From an uncultured Collinsella sp. (GTDB lineage: Bacteria; Actinomycetota; Coriobacteriia; Coriobacteriales; Coriobacteriaceae), in assembly GCA_900756725.1 (NCBI GenBank), contig CAAELJ010000155.1:1-60064 (forward strand): 60,064 nt of DNA, given 5' to 3'. Both the position numbers and the translations under genes were made by a program. Within the stretch, counting starts at the first letter, position 1, and each line of letters opens with the position of its first letter. The notes beneath the pieces were generated by a model that was not told the origin of the DNA, made no database searches, and was given only the letters and a program-made list of their open reading frames with translations. Shown here piece by piece: positions 51,860-59,717 of this stretch.

Positions 51860-53287
51860 ATGGCAGTAGATAACAAGCAGATTGCCACCGATGTCCTCGA
51901 GCTCGTGGGCGGTGCGGAGAATGTTTCCGTTGCCACCAACTGCATGACGCGCCTGCGTCTGACGCTCAAGGATAACAGCAAGGCCGACGTGGAGAAGATC
52001 AAGAAGGTCAGGGGTGTTCTGGGTTGCCAGTTTGCCGGCAGCCAGCTCCAGGTCATCATCGGCCAGAACGTGCCCAAGGTGCTCGCCGAGTTCGTCGCCA
52101 TCTCCGGTGTCAAGCAGGGTGAGGCCGTCAACGAGAACCTCGATGCTCCCAAGGAGAAGTTCGAGCTCAAGAACCTGCCCAATATCATCCTCGACTATCT
52201 GTCGGGCTCCATGACCCAGCTCATCCCGCTGCTCATGGCCGGCGGTCTGTTCCGTACCATCGCGGCCGTCCTCGGCCCCACCATGCTCGGTGTGCTCTCG
52301 GCCGACGACCCGACCTATACGTTCCTCTACACCACGCTGTACGAGGCCACGTTCACCTTTATCCCCATCTACCTGGGTTATGCCGCGGCTAAGAAGCTCG
52401 GCGCCAGCCCGGTGCTCGGCATGCTGCTCGGTGGCGCCCTCATGGCTCCTTCCGTGGTGAGCGTCGCCACCCAGGAGGGCGGCGGAATCATCTCCGTCTA
52501 CGGCATCCAGATCGCCGCTGCCAACTACCAGCAGTCCGTCCTGCCGATCATCCTTTCGGTGCCCGTCCTGTACTTCATCGAGAAGTTCTTTAAGAAGGTT
52601 ATGCCCGACGTGCTGTCCACGGTCTTCACGCCGTTCTGCACCATGATCGTCACGATCCCCATTGCCTTCATCGTCCTCGCTCCGATCGGCAACGAGATCG
52701 GTACGCTGATCGCCAACGCCCTCTTCGGCCTTGCTGACCTTGGCGGCATCGGCATCCTGATCGTCATGGCCATCCTCGGCGCCTTCTGGCAGCTCTTCGT
52801 GGTCTGCGGCATGCACATGCCCGTCATCCTGCTCGCCCAGGTTCAGATCATCGCTGCCGGTTACGATCCCTTCGTCTTCGTTTCCACCAACTGCGCTATG
52901 GCCGCTGTCTGGGGCTGCGCCTTCGGTGCCTTCCTCAAGATGAAGAACCCCGACGAGAAGTCTCTCGCCATCGGTTACGTCATCTCCGCCATCGCCGGCG
53001 GCGTCACCGAGCCCGCGCTCTTCGGTATCCTCATGCGCTTCCGTCGCACCATGTTTGGCATGTTCATCGGCGGTGCTATCGGCGCTGTGTTCTCCGGCCT
53101 CATGGGTGTTACCTACTACCTCGCAGGCGGTGCCTCCAACTTCCTGGTCTTCACCAACTACCTGCAGGGTGGCCAGATGAACACCGTCTGGGCTATCGTT
53201 GGTATGGCAATCTCCTTTGTCATCGCCGCTGCCGTCGTCTTTGTCTCCGGCTTCTCCAAGGAGGAGCTCGCCGAGATGGAGGCCTAA
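51860..53287 (+). CDS. PTS EIIBC, beta-glucoside/sucrose family
   Basis: A 475-aa PTS permease. The EIIB domain has Cys28 in NCMTRLRL; the EIIC domain (about 110-470) contains VCGMHMPVIL and GGVTEPALFG. No EIIA is fused. ATG 51860 follows GGGAGGGG. It starts a transcript with the GH140-type glycosidase 209 bp downstream and is divergent from the esterase, so all may process one imported, decorated glycoside. It is a distant paralogue of the EIIBC at 34267 but has normal chromosomal GC. Confidence 0.92.
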   Translation: MAVDNKQIATDVLELVGGAENVSVATNCMTRLRLTLKDNSKADVEKIKKVRGVLGCQFAGSQLQVIIGQNVPKVLAEFVAISGVKQGEAVNENLDAPKEKFELKNLPNIILDYLSGSMTQLIPLLMAGGLFRTIAAVLGPTMLGVLSADDPTYTFLYTTLYEATFTFIPIYLGYAAAKKLGASPVLGMLLGGALMAPSVVSVATQEGGGIISVYGIQIAAANYQQSVLPIILSVPVLYFIEKFFKKVMPDVLSTVFTPFCTMIVTIPIAFIVLAPIGNEIGTLIANALFGLADLGGIGILIVMAILGAFWQLFVVCGMHMPVILLAQVQIIAAGYDPFVFVSTNCAMAAVWGCAFGAFLKMKNPDEKSLAIGYVISAIAGGVTEPALFGILMRFRRTMFGMFIGGAIGAVFSGLMGVTYYLAGGASNFLVFTNYLQGGQMNTVWAIVGMAISFVIAAAVVFVSGFSKEELAEMEA

Positions 53288-53327
53288 GGCCAAACCGTTC
53301 GGTCGCATAAGACCTCACCTACACGAC

Positions 53328-53364
53328 AGGGCCCCGTCAGGCGTAAGCCCGGCGGGGCCCTTCT
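53328..53364 (+). terminator. GC-rich terminator after the PTS gene
   Basis: AGGGCCCCG and CGGGGCCCT form a perfect 9-bp stem with a 16-nt loop followed by TTCTT, 40 nt after the stop. It would reduce read-through to the glycosidase. Confidence 0.7.
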
Positions 53365-53417
53365 TGCAAGGTAGACTGATGGAGGCGGGTGAGATTCGCC
53401 CGCGAGGGTTTGCCAAG

Positions 53418-53460
53418 CGCCGGGGGCTTTCGCGCGGGGTTATCGCGAAAGCCCCCGGCG
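53418..53460. repeat. Long hairpin before the glycosidase gene
   Basis: A perfect 17-bp stem, CGCCGGGGGCTTTCGCG with its complement at 53444-53460 and a 9-nt loop. Pairing extends outward with few mismatches (GGGTTTGC against GCAAATCC) to about 53406-53472. It ends 19-31 nt before the ribosome site AAAGGA. Confidence 0.75.
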
Positions 53461-53496
53461 GTTCGCAAATCCTTTATCAAACGAAAGGACATGCAG

Positions 53497-54810
53497 ATGA
53501 GTTTGGGAAAGCTGACCGCCAACGGTCGCCAGGACGGCTTTTTGTGCGAGGGCAAACCGTTCTTCTGGTTTGCCGATACGTGCTGGAGCGCATTTACGAG
53601 CATCGCCGAGAACGACTGGGATTACTACCTGACCCGCCGTGCCGAGCAGGGCATGAACGTGCTGCAGATCAACACGTTGCCGCAGTGGGATCGCTGCTGT
53701 CCCGACCTGGGCATTTGGCCCTATGCCAGCGAGGATGGCGTGCACTTTGATTGGTCCTGCCCCAACCAGGCGTATTGGGATCGTGCCGCCGCCATGTGCC
53801 GCGCGGCCGTCGAGCACGGCATTCGTCCGGCGCTCGTGCTCATGTGGTGCAACTACGTGCCCGGTACCTGGGGTGCCAAGATCGCCGAGCGTTGCGGTGC
53901 CGAGATTATGCCGCGTGAGGAGGTTCGCGCCCACGTTGCCCGCGTCGTCGAGAACCTGGGCGAGTTCGACCCCGTCTACGTGGTGGCGGGCGATACCGAC
54001 TTTGCCGGCGACGAGGCGATCGCCTATTACGAGGACGCCCTCGACGAGGTCGTCAAGCGCGCGCCCGAGGCACTGCGCACCATGCATATCAACCGCGGTA
54101 ACCGCACCATTCCGGCGCAGTATCTGGACCGTCTGGACTTTTATATGTTCCAGCCCGGCCACAACTACGAGGGCCAGCCCGAGGCATGGCGTCTGCCGCA
54201 GGACTTTATCGCCAACTATCCCAAAAAGCCGATGGTCAACTCCGAGCCTTGCTACGAGCAGATGGGTGCGTCGCGCAACGTCTACTGGCGTTTTACCGCG
54301 CAGGATTGCCGCGCGAGCGTATGGTCGTCGATTCTTGCCGGCGCCAGTGCCGGCGTGACCTATGGCGCACACGGCGTGTGGAACTGGCAAACATCGCGCA
54401 GCCAGGGTTCGGTCCTGGGCGAGGGCTTTGACATGCCCTTCCGCTGGCAAGAGTGCCTGCAGTTTGCGGGTGTGTGGGACTTTGGCGCGATCGAGCACGT
54501 GCTTGCCGCCCTAGGCGCTACGGCTGCCGACGATGCACTTGCCGTGGTTCCGGCGCAGGAGCTCCTCGACGACGCGCGCGAGTCCATCCGTGTGGCGCGC
54601 GTTGGCGATCGCATCGTCGCGTACCTGCCGCGTACCACGGCGCTCAAGTTTAAGCTCGACGGCGCGCGTGGCTGGACGGCGACGGTCCTCGACATGGAGG
54701 ACAAGCGCATCGCAAAGCTGCCCGTCCGTGACAACGGTGACGGCACCGTGCGCGTGGCGCAGCATCCCTTTGAGCACGACGCGCTGGTGATCCTGGCCCC
54801 CGGGCGCTAA
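53497..54810 (+). CDS. GH140/DUF4038 glycosidase (apiosidase family), cytoplasmic
   Basis: A 437-aa TIM-barrel glycosidase recognised as DUF4038, the family that contains GH140 apiosidases. The start GKPFFWFADTCWSAF is highly typical. Candidate catalytic carboxylates are Asp166/Asp168 in VVAGDTDFAG and Glu250 in MVNSEPCYE. WSSILAGASAGVTYGAHGVWNW is family-like, and a small beta domain (about 355-437) ends the protein. No signal peptide is present, in contrast with secreted Bacteroides members. AAAGGA is well placed for ATG 53497 rather than the ATG two codons earlier. With the PTS upstream, it should cleave an imported glycoside; apiose is the best guess. Confidence 0.8.
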   Translation: MSLGKLTANGRQDGFLCEGKPFFWFADTCWSAFTSIAENDWDYYLTRRAEQGMNVLQINTLPQWDRCCPDLGIWPYASEDGVHFDWSCPNQAYWDRAAAMCRAAVEHGIRPALVLMWCNYVPGTWGAKIAERCGAEIMPREEVRAHVARVVENLGEFDPVYVVAGDTDFAGDEAIAYYEDALDEVVKRAPEALRTMHINRGNRTIPAQYLDRLDFYMFQPGHNYEGQPEAWRLPQDFIANYPKKPMVNSEPCYEQMGASRNVYWRFTAQDCRASVWSSILAGASAGVTYGAHGVWNWQTSRSQGSVLGEGFDMPFRWQECLQFAGVWDFGAIEHVLAALGATAADDALAVVPAQELLDDARESIRVARVGDRIVAYLPRTTALKFKLDGARGWTATVLDMEDKRIAKLPVRDNGDGTVRVAQHPFEHDALVILAPGR

Positions 54811-54853
54811 CGGCTCTTCTCCAACATTTACAACCCAGTCCCTTTCATTAGGC

Positions 54854-54913
54854 TGCGACGGAATGGTTCCTGCATGACGGCTTCAAGCTGCCAAGGGGAG
54901 CCATTCCGTCGCA
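54854..54913. repeat. 17-bp-stem hairpin after the glycosidase gene
   Basis: TGCGACGGAATGGTTCC pairs with GGAGCCATTCCGTCGCA (one wobble) around a 26-nt loop. It may act as the 3' end of the PTS/GH140 transcript but has no T run. Confidence 0.65.
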
Positions 54914-54934
54914 CCCTTTGCTTACTCATTGGGT

Positions 54935-54961
54935 ACTCATTGGGGACGTACTTAAATGAGT
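54935..54961. repeat. GTCCCC-loop hairpin (family A)
   Basis: Identical to 39359-39385 and 48214-48240 (ACTCATTGGGGACGTACTTA core). The rest of 54811-55148 holds a further repeat remnant at about 54969-54987 and the LuxR gene's upstream region, with no gene. Confidence 0.8.
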
Positions 54962-55148
54962 GGCAGTTGGGGGATACTCCTTGCCGAGTTGGAGCTTGCG
55001 CGCGCCCCTTCTGGGTCATGCGGCTCAAAATCGCGGCGTCATGCGGACGGCTGGGGTCGAATTTGCAACATTTCGAACTTGGCTTCGATATTGAGATTGG
55101 TTCTTTATTAAAATGGTGTTCCGGACAACAAAGCGGGTGGGGGTTACC

Positions 55149-56693
55149 ATGAGGGACCTGGGAGACACAACCGCATATTTGCGCCGGGGCATGCGGGAGA
55201 TTCTGTGCCTAGCGCTGTTCTTCTTCACGTTTTTGGCGTGCGAGTATTTCTTTGATGCGCGCATGGCCGAGTTCGTGCCATCGAGTGAGGTCGTCATCTA
55301 CGAGAGCATCGTTGTCGGCGCGAGCGTGATTGGCTTTTTCGTGCGCCCATTTCTGTACTATCGCCGTCCCCAGACGATCGATGCGACGAGCGATATTACG
55401 GGCGTGCTGTTGGTATCGGCGTTGCTGCTGATGATTATGGCAATGCGGTTTGAGGTAGTAATTGCCGGCGGCCTGGTGGCGTGCTGCGCCCTGGGCTATT
55501 GCGGATCGACCGCCCATGCCAATCTTGCGCGGCGTTTTGCGCAGACGCCCTGCCTGGCGCGCACCGTGGCGGTTTCCTATGCTGTGGGCATTTTGGTGCA
55601 GGTGCTCAACCATATGGTGATGCCTGCGGGCATTCCCCAGCAGTCTGTTCTCATTGCCTGTGCGATTGCGCTGGTGGGGCTGCTTCACGGTGTCCGCCGC
55701 GCTAAATTGCGTGATGAGCCTGCGCCCGAGTTCGAGGTCGAGATTGCCGAGCTATCGGTCGATGCGTCGGAGCGTGGCGCCAGGTGGCACGATGACCCCG
55801 AGGCAAAGGCGACCTTTCAGGGCGCCGTGGTGCGTCTGACGGTGGCGACCGCTTGCCTCACCGGCGTGTTCGCGGCCCTCAATGCCGGCCTTACGACCTC
55901 GCATGCCGCTGGCGCTATCGATCTGGGCGACTGGCCGCGCTTGCTGCTGGTTGTGAGCGCCCTTGCCGCCGGCGTCCTGTATGACCTGCGTGGGCGTTCG
56001 TATATGAATATCATCATGACGTGCGCCGCCATGCTGTCCACGCTCTCGTTCTTTGTACTTATCACCGATGGCAACGGTGGCAACACGCTTGCCGCCACGA
56101 TTATCTTTTACCTTGGCACGGGCTTTTTCGTGGTGTTCTTCACCGCGAAGTTCGCCGCGATTTCGATGTATGCCCGCTGGGCGTATCTGTGGCCGTGCAT
56201 GGGCCGTGTTATCAACAACGTTTGCTCGATGCTCGTGACGGCTCCGGCAGTGGCGATTATCTCGAGTCAAAACGTGCTGGCGGCAGTGAGCGTCGTGCTC
56301 GTGCTGTTTGTCGGCATCGCGATTTCGCTGTTGGGACAGTTTGGACAAGACGGTGAGGGCGAGGCGACGCGCGGCAGGCTGGCGCTTGCCACCGACGATC
56401 TTGGCGTGAGCTGTGAGCCCGGCCAGGCCGACACGGTGCCCCTGGAGGCGCCGGAGCTTTCGTTTGACGATCGGCTCGATGGCTTCGTTGCCGCCTTTGG
56501 GCTCACCAAGCGCGAGCGCGATGTTCTGGAGGCACTGGTCGTTTCGGACGACAGCGTGCAGGACGTGGCGGCGGCACTCTTCCTTTCGCGTTCCACGCTC
56601 TATCGCCACATCGCTTCGATTAACAAAAAGACAGGTGCCTCCTCGCGCGTAGCCCTCATCAACTTCTTCTGGTCCTGGACACCCCAAGACTAG
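55149..56693 (+). CDS. 12-TM membrane protein fused to a LuxR DNA-binding domain
   Basis: A 514-aa protein. About twelve TM helices in two blocks (roughly 15-190 and 235-410), in an MFS-like layout, are followed by a linker and a C-terminal LuxR-type helix-turn-helix (about 450-505, LTKRERDVLEALVVSDDSVQDVAAALFLSRSTLYRHI). Such one-component membrane regulators are strongly expanded in Coriobacteriia such as Eggerthella and Collinsella. Ligand and target are unknown. The start at 55149 follows GTGGGGG. A family-B hairpin with a T run follows. Confidence 0.9.
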   Translation: MRDLGDTTAYLRRGMREILCLALFFFTFLACEYFFDARMAEFVPSSEVVIYESIVVGASVIGFFVRPFLYYRRPQTIDATSDITGVLLVSALLLMIMAMRFEVVIAGGLVACCALGYCGSTAHANLARRFAQTPCLARTVAVSYAVGILVQVLNHMVMPAGIPQQSVLIACAIALVGLLHGVRRAKLRDEPAPEFEVEIAELSVDASERGARWHDDPEAKATFQGAVVRLTVATACLTGVFAALNAGLTTSHAAGAIDLGDWPRLLLVVSALAAGVLYDLRGRSYMNIIMTCAAMLSTLSFFVLITDGNGGNTLAATIIFYLGTGFFVVFFTAKFAAISMYARWAYLWPCMGRVINNVCSMLVTAPAVAIISSQNVLAAVSVVLVLFVGIAISLLGQFGQDGEGEATRGRLALATDDLGVSCEPGQADTVPLEAPELSFDDRLDGFVAAFGLTKRERDVLEALVVSDDSVQDVAAALFLSRSTLYRHIASINKKTGASSRVALINFFWSWTPQD

Positions 56694-56695
56694 CT

Positions 56696-56736
56696 AACCA
56701 CCACAAAGGGGACAGGCACCTTTGTGGTGGTTTTTT
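56696..56736 (+). terminator. Family-B hairpin acting as terminator
   Basis: AACCACCACAAA and TTTGTGGTGGTT form a 12-bp stem around GGGGACAGGCACC, followed by further T residues. The loop is the exact reverse complement of that at 37659-37671. It begins 2 nt after the LuxR stop, so a repeat has taken a terminator position. Confidence 0.8.
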
Positions 56737-56838
56737 ACCTGCAAAAATATGAATATGAGACATTTGTCACCTGCCGTTTTGGTGCTCAAAGGCATATGAA
56801 TGTGATGCTGAGCAGAGCAGAACGGAGGGGGTGCACCT

Positions 56839-57288
56839 ATGGCGTCTCGGGGTTGCGCGTCTAATAAAATTGCGGGCGTGCTTATCGCCGTGGTGGTCTT
56901 TGCCGCGGCGGTGACACTCTTGCGAGTTTACGTTGCCGGCGACCATGGCGCTCAGGGAAAGACTGCCGCGCAAGTGTCGCTCAACGATTGCGCTGCCGTT
57001 CCGGTGGCGGTCAAGCTTATCGAGGACGGGGAGGCGCGGACGGCCTATGAGACCGACGATGACGAACTGGTCGCATCGACTTTTGCCGCGCTCGATGGCT
57101 GCACCGTGGGGGATGCGGTGGATGAGCGGACGAGCGATGCCGGCCGAACGCTCGTCTTTGTCTATACGGATGGCTCGGAGCAATCGGTAGAACTTGAGGG
57201 CAAAAACATCGTGCTCGATAGGACGGCGTATCGACTTAACGGTGCCGATGAGTTATGGCGGCAGCTTGCCGCAATCAAAAACAGCTAA
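56839..57288 (+). CDS. Small single-TM hypothetical protein
   Basis: A 149-aa protein I do not recognise. A short polar start is followed by one TM helix (about 11-32, AGVLIAVVVFAAAVTLLRVYV) and a soluble domain (about 45-149) with regular beta strands such as TLVFVYTDGSEQSVELEG, so the domain probably faces outward. GGAGGGGG precedes the ATG. It lies 20 nt upstream of the zinc-ribbon gene and likely shares its transcript. Confidence 0.65.
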   Translation: MASRGCASNKIAGVLIAVVVFAAAVTLLRVYVAGDHGAQGKTAAQVSLNDCAAVPVAVKLIEDGEARTAYETDDDELVASTFAALDGCTVGDAVDERTSDAGRTLVFVYTDGSEQSVELEGKNIVLDRTAYRLNGADELWRQLAAIKNS

Positions 57289-57308
57289 CGAAATTAGGGA
57301 TGTACGGG

Positions 57309-58868
57309 ATGAGTGACTTGAGATTCTGCCCGGCGTGCGGGGCGCAGCTGCCTCGGGTCGCCGGCGTGCCGGTGCGATTTTGCCCGGGGTGCGGCGTCCG
57401 ACTTGAGGGCGTCGTGGGCTACTCGGGCGCCGTGGGGGCTACAGATGGGGCGACTGCCGATGACGATGCGGACGAAGGCGGCGACCCGAGTGTGGACGCG
57501 CCGGCCGATGCGCCGGTGGAGACTGCCGGCGTCGCGTCGTCTCGTGACGCAGCCACGACGGATGCGCCTCACATCGGTGACCTTGAGCTTCATGCCGCAT
57601 GCGATACCTCTGGCGGCCAGGCACTCGCGCAGGTGGCGCTGCCGCGGGGCTGGCATATCGAAGAAGCGCATCTTGAGCGCAGCGGCAGTTTCGACTGCCC
57701 GATTTCGGTTGGCGTGACGGCGGCGGGTCCGATGGGTGAGCGGATTATGTACCGCTCCGAGCTCTGCTACGTGGATGCGGGCGCCGTTGCCAAGCGTATC
57801 CCCACGCAAACCGAACGCAAGGTGTTTGTGCACGTGGAGGCAGCTTGCGACGAGCTGGCTCAGGCCTGTGCAGCACGGCTGGGCGCGCGGGCAGAGGTTG
57901 TTGCCGAGCAACCGTACCCATCGAGCGCGGCGGTCGATATCGAGCGCGAGCGTGCCCGCGTAAAGCGCGAGGCGGCAAACGACTTTGCAATCCAGGGCTT
58001 TTCGATGGAACCGAGTGATGTGGTCTATGAGTGCCGCATGCGTCGATATCGGCTCACGGGCGCTCCAGTGCCCACCGAGCTCGCGGTGGCGGCCAAAGTC
58101 GAGGGCTATATGTTTTCAATCGGCGGCGTCGCGGGTTCTATGGGTAAAGGTGTTGCCGCTGGGGCCGAGGCGCTGCTGGGCGCGGGCCTTTCGAGTGGGC
58201 TGATCGGCGGTGTTTTGGGCAAGCGCCTGCGCGAGCGCCAGGCGGCGGCAGCGGCGGGACAGGGCGTCGCGCAAGAACAGCCCACGGGTCGAGGCGGTTG
58301 CCCGGACGGAGCGTCGTTCGAGCTGGGTGCGGCCGACCTGCTGCAGTGGCGTATCAGGGACAGCTTCTGTTTGGTTGCGCCAGAAGGTCGCCTGGACGAG
58401 GCGGCCTCCACGGCGCTTGCATCAATGGCGTCGACTCTGCGGCTCAATCCGGCGATTGCACGCGAGGCGTCAGCTCAAAAGCAACAGATGGTGCTTGAGC
58501 AGCGCCAACGCACGCAGATGAACATTGCCCAGCAGCAACAGCAGTTTGCAGCCTGGCAACAGATGCATGCCTCGCAACAGGCGGCGTTCGACAGCTACCA
58601 GCAGGCGTGGTTCGATCGCAGCGACCGTCAGCACGCCGCGAATATGGCTGCCAGCGCCGCCAATTTTTCCAGCGCGGGCGTGGGGACGGGCGCCGCCTCG
58701 TATTCCGATGCCATTCGCGGGGTCAACCATTACGCCAGACCCGACGGCACCGATGTCGAGGTCTCGGTGATGGCCGACCAGGCCTGGGTCAACGGTTCGG
58801 GCGATGTGATCGGTACACGCGATGGTTTTGAACCCGGTTTTGGCTGGACGGAGCTGCCTCGTCAATAG
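57309..58868 (+). CDS. Zinc-ribbon protein with Gln-rich coiled coil
   Basis: A 519-aa protein. The N-terminal zinc ribbon is CPACGAQL...CPGCGVRL (about 6-34), then an acidic low-complexity linker, a beta-rich domain (about 75-215), a Gly/Ala-rich hydrophobic stretch (about 265-305, VAGSMGKGVAAGAEALLGAG), and a long Gln/Ala-rich coiled coil (about 385-450). The last 60 residues include a small DGTDVEVS-type domain. It shares the zinc-ribbon and Q-rich style of the YdjI-like operon at 44.7-48.1 kb but is not the same family. Function unknown. Confidence 0.65.
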   Translation: MSDLRFCPACGAQLPRVAGVPVRFCPGCGVRLEGVVGYSGAVGATDGATADDDADEGGDPSVDAPADAPVETAGVASSRDAATTDAPHIGDLELHAACDTSGGQALAQVALPRGWHIEEAHLERSGSFDCPISVGVTAAGPMGERIMYRSELCYVDAGAVAKRIPTQTERKVFVHVEAACDELAQACAARLGARAEVVAEQPYPSSAAVDIERERARVKREAANDFAIQGFSMEPSDVVYECRMRRYRLTGAPVPTELAVAAKVEGYMFSIGGVAGSMGKGVAAGAEALLGAGLSSGLIGGVLGKRLRERQAAAAAGQGVAQEQPTGRGGCPDGASFELGAADLLQWRIRDSFCLVAPEGRLDEAASTALASMASTLRLNPAIAREASAQKQQMVLEQRQRTQMNIAQQQQQFAAWQQMHASQQAAFDSYQQAWFDRSDRQHAANMAASAANFSSAGVGTGAASYSDAIRGVNHYARPDGTDVEVSVMADQAWVNGSGDVIGTRDGFEPGFGWTELPRQ

Positions 58869-58944
58869 CGTGAGGCGGGTTATGTGTGAATCGATGCCGG
58901 GTGTGTTTCTCGGCATGGTGATAAAGAACGGGAAAGGAACAATG

Positions 58945-59682
58945 ATGAGGGAGACGGTACTTTCGCGCACGGCATTTGTCGCGGCGGCGGGAACGGCGCT
59001 GCTGACGCTTGTGGGGTGCGGCGGACAGCGGACGCAGGATGCGACGGGTTTTAACGACGACCGCCCGGTAAAGGACAAGATGGATGCGGGTGCGACGTCG
59101 GGCGATTCCGGCGACGCGGACAGCGGCTCGGCGGATGCGTTCGATACGTGGTCGGATGATTGCTGGGATGCGCACCGCAACATCAGCATCGCGGCGCTCC
59201 TCGAGCTTAAGGGCTGGCAGTTGCAGGAGTTTGCCTCGCAGCAGGGCTATACCTGGCAAGACGCGCTCGAGATGTACGAGGACGAGGCGGGACACGTGCT
59301 CAGCGTCTGCAATATCAGCAAGGACGGCGCGACCGAATGGCTCGGCGAGGACGAAATCGGAAAGCTCGACAAGGGCGGCACCGGAAGCACCGTGATGTTC
59401 ACGCTGCAACTTTCGGGCTATTCGAGCTGCGAGGATGTTATCGCGGGCTTTTCCGTGCCGGTCGAGGACCGGGCGCAGATTACTTCGGGCTCATGGATCG
59501 CGTGCGTATACGGTTCCAACATGGCGCGGCACGTCGCCATGACGAGCCCGATGGAAAACGGTGACTACCGCTTGGATCTCATTACCGAGGAGGCTATCAA
59601 GACCGGTAGGTTTACCCAGGGCGGCGGTGCTCCGACGATAGACGAGTTTTGGCAGGAAAAGACTGGACGCGCGCTCGGCTAG
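58945..59682 (+). CDS. Predicted lipoprotein, paralogue 1
   Basis: A 245-aa secreted lipoprotein. The signal peptide RETVLSRTAFVAAAGTALLTLVGC carries a lipobox LVGC. The mature N terminus is Asp/Gly/Ser-rich, then a globular domain with IAALLELKGWQLQEF and YTWQDALEMYEDE (about 65-240). It closely resembles the next gene in plan (both contain AA-L-xx-L and Y-x-W-Q), so the two arose by tandem duplication. GGAAAGGA precedes two adjacent ATGs; 58945 has the better spacing. Confidence 0.75.
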   Translation: MRETVLSRTAFVAAAGTALLTLVGCGGQRTQDATGFNDDRPVKDKMDAGATSGDSGDADSGSADAFDTWSDDCWDAHRNISIAALLELKGWQLQEFASQQGYTWQDALEMYEDEAGHVLSVCNISKDGATEWLGEDEIGKLDKGGTGSTVMFTLQLSGYSSCEDVIAGFSVPVEDRAQITSGSWIACVYGSNMARHVAMTSPMENGDYRLDLITEEAIKTGRFTQGGGAPTIDEFWQEKTGRALG

Positions 59683-59717
59683 GTGCGACGTGGCCAATAC
59701 CATAGCGAGGAACGAAC

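Noticed and set aside
51815..53308. A 497-codon Asp/Glu/Gly/His-rich frame antisense to the PTS gene
   Set aside because: Composition is that of a shadow of hydrophobic codons; the PTS gene on the plus strand is unambiguous.
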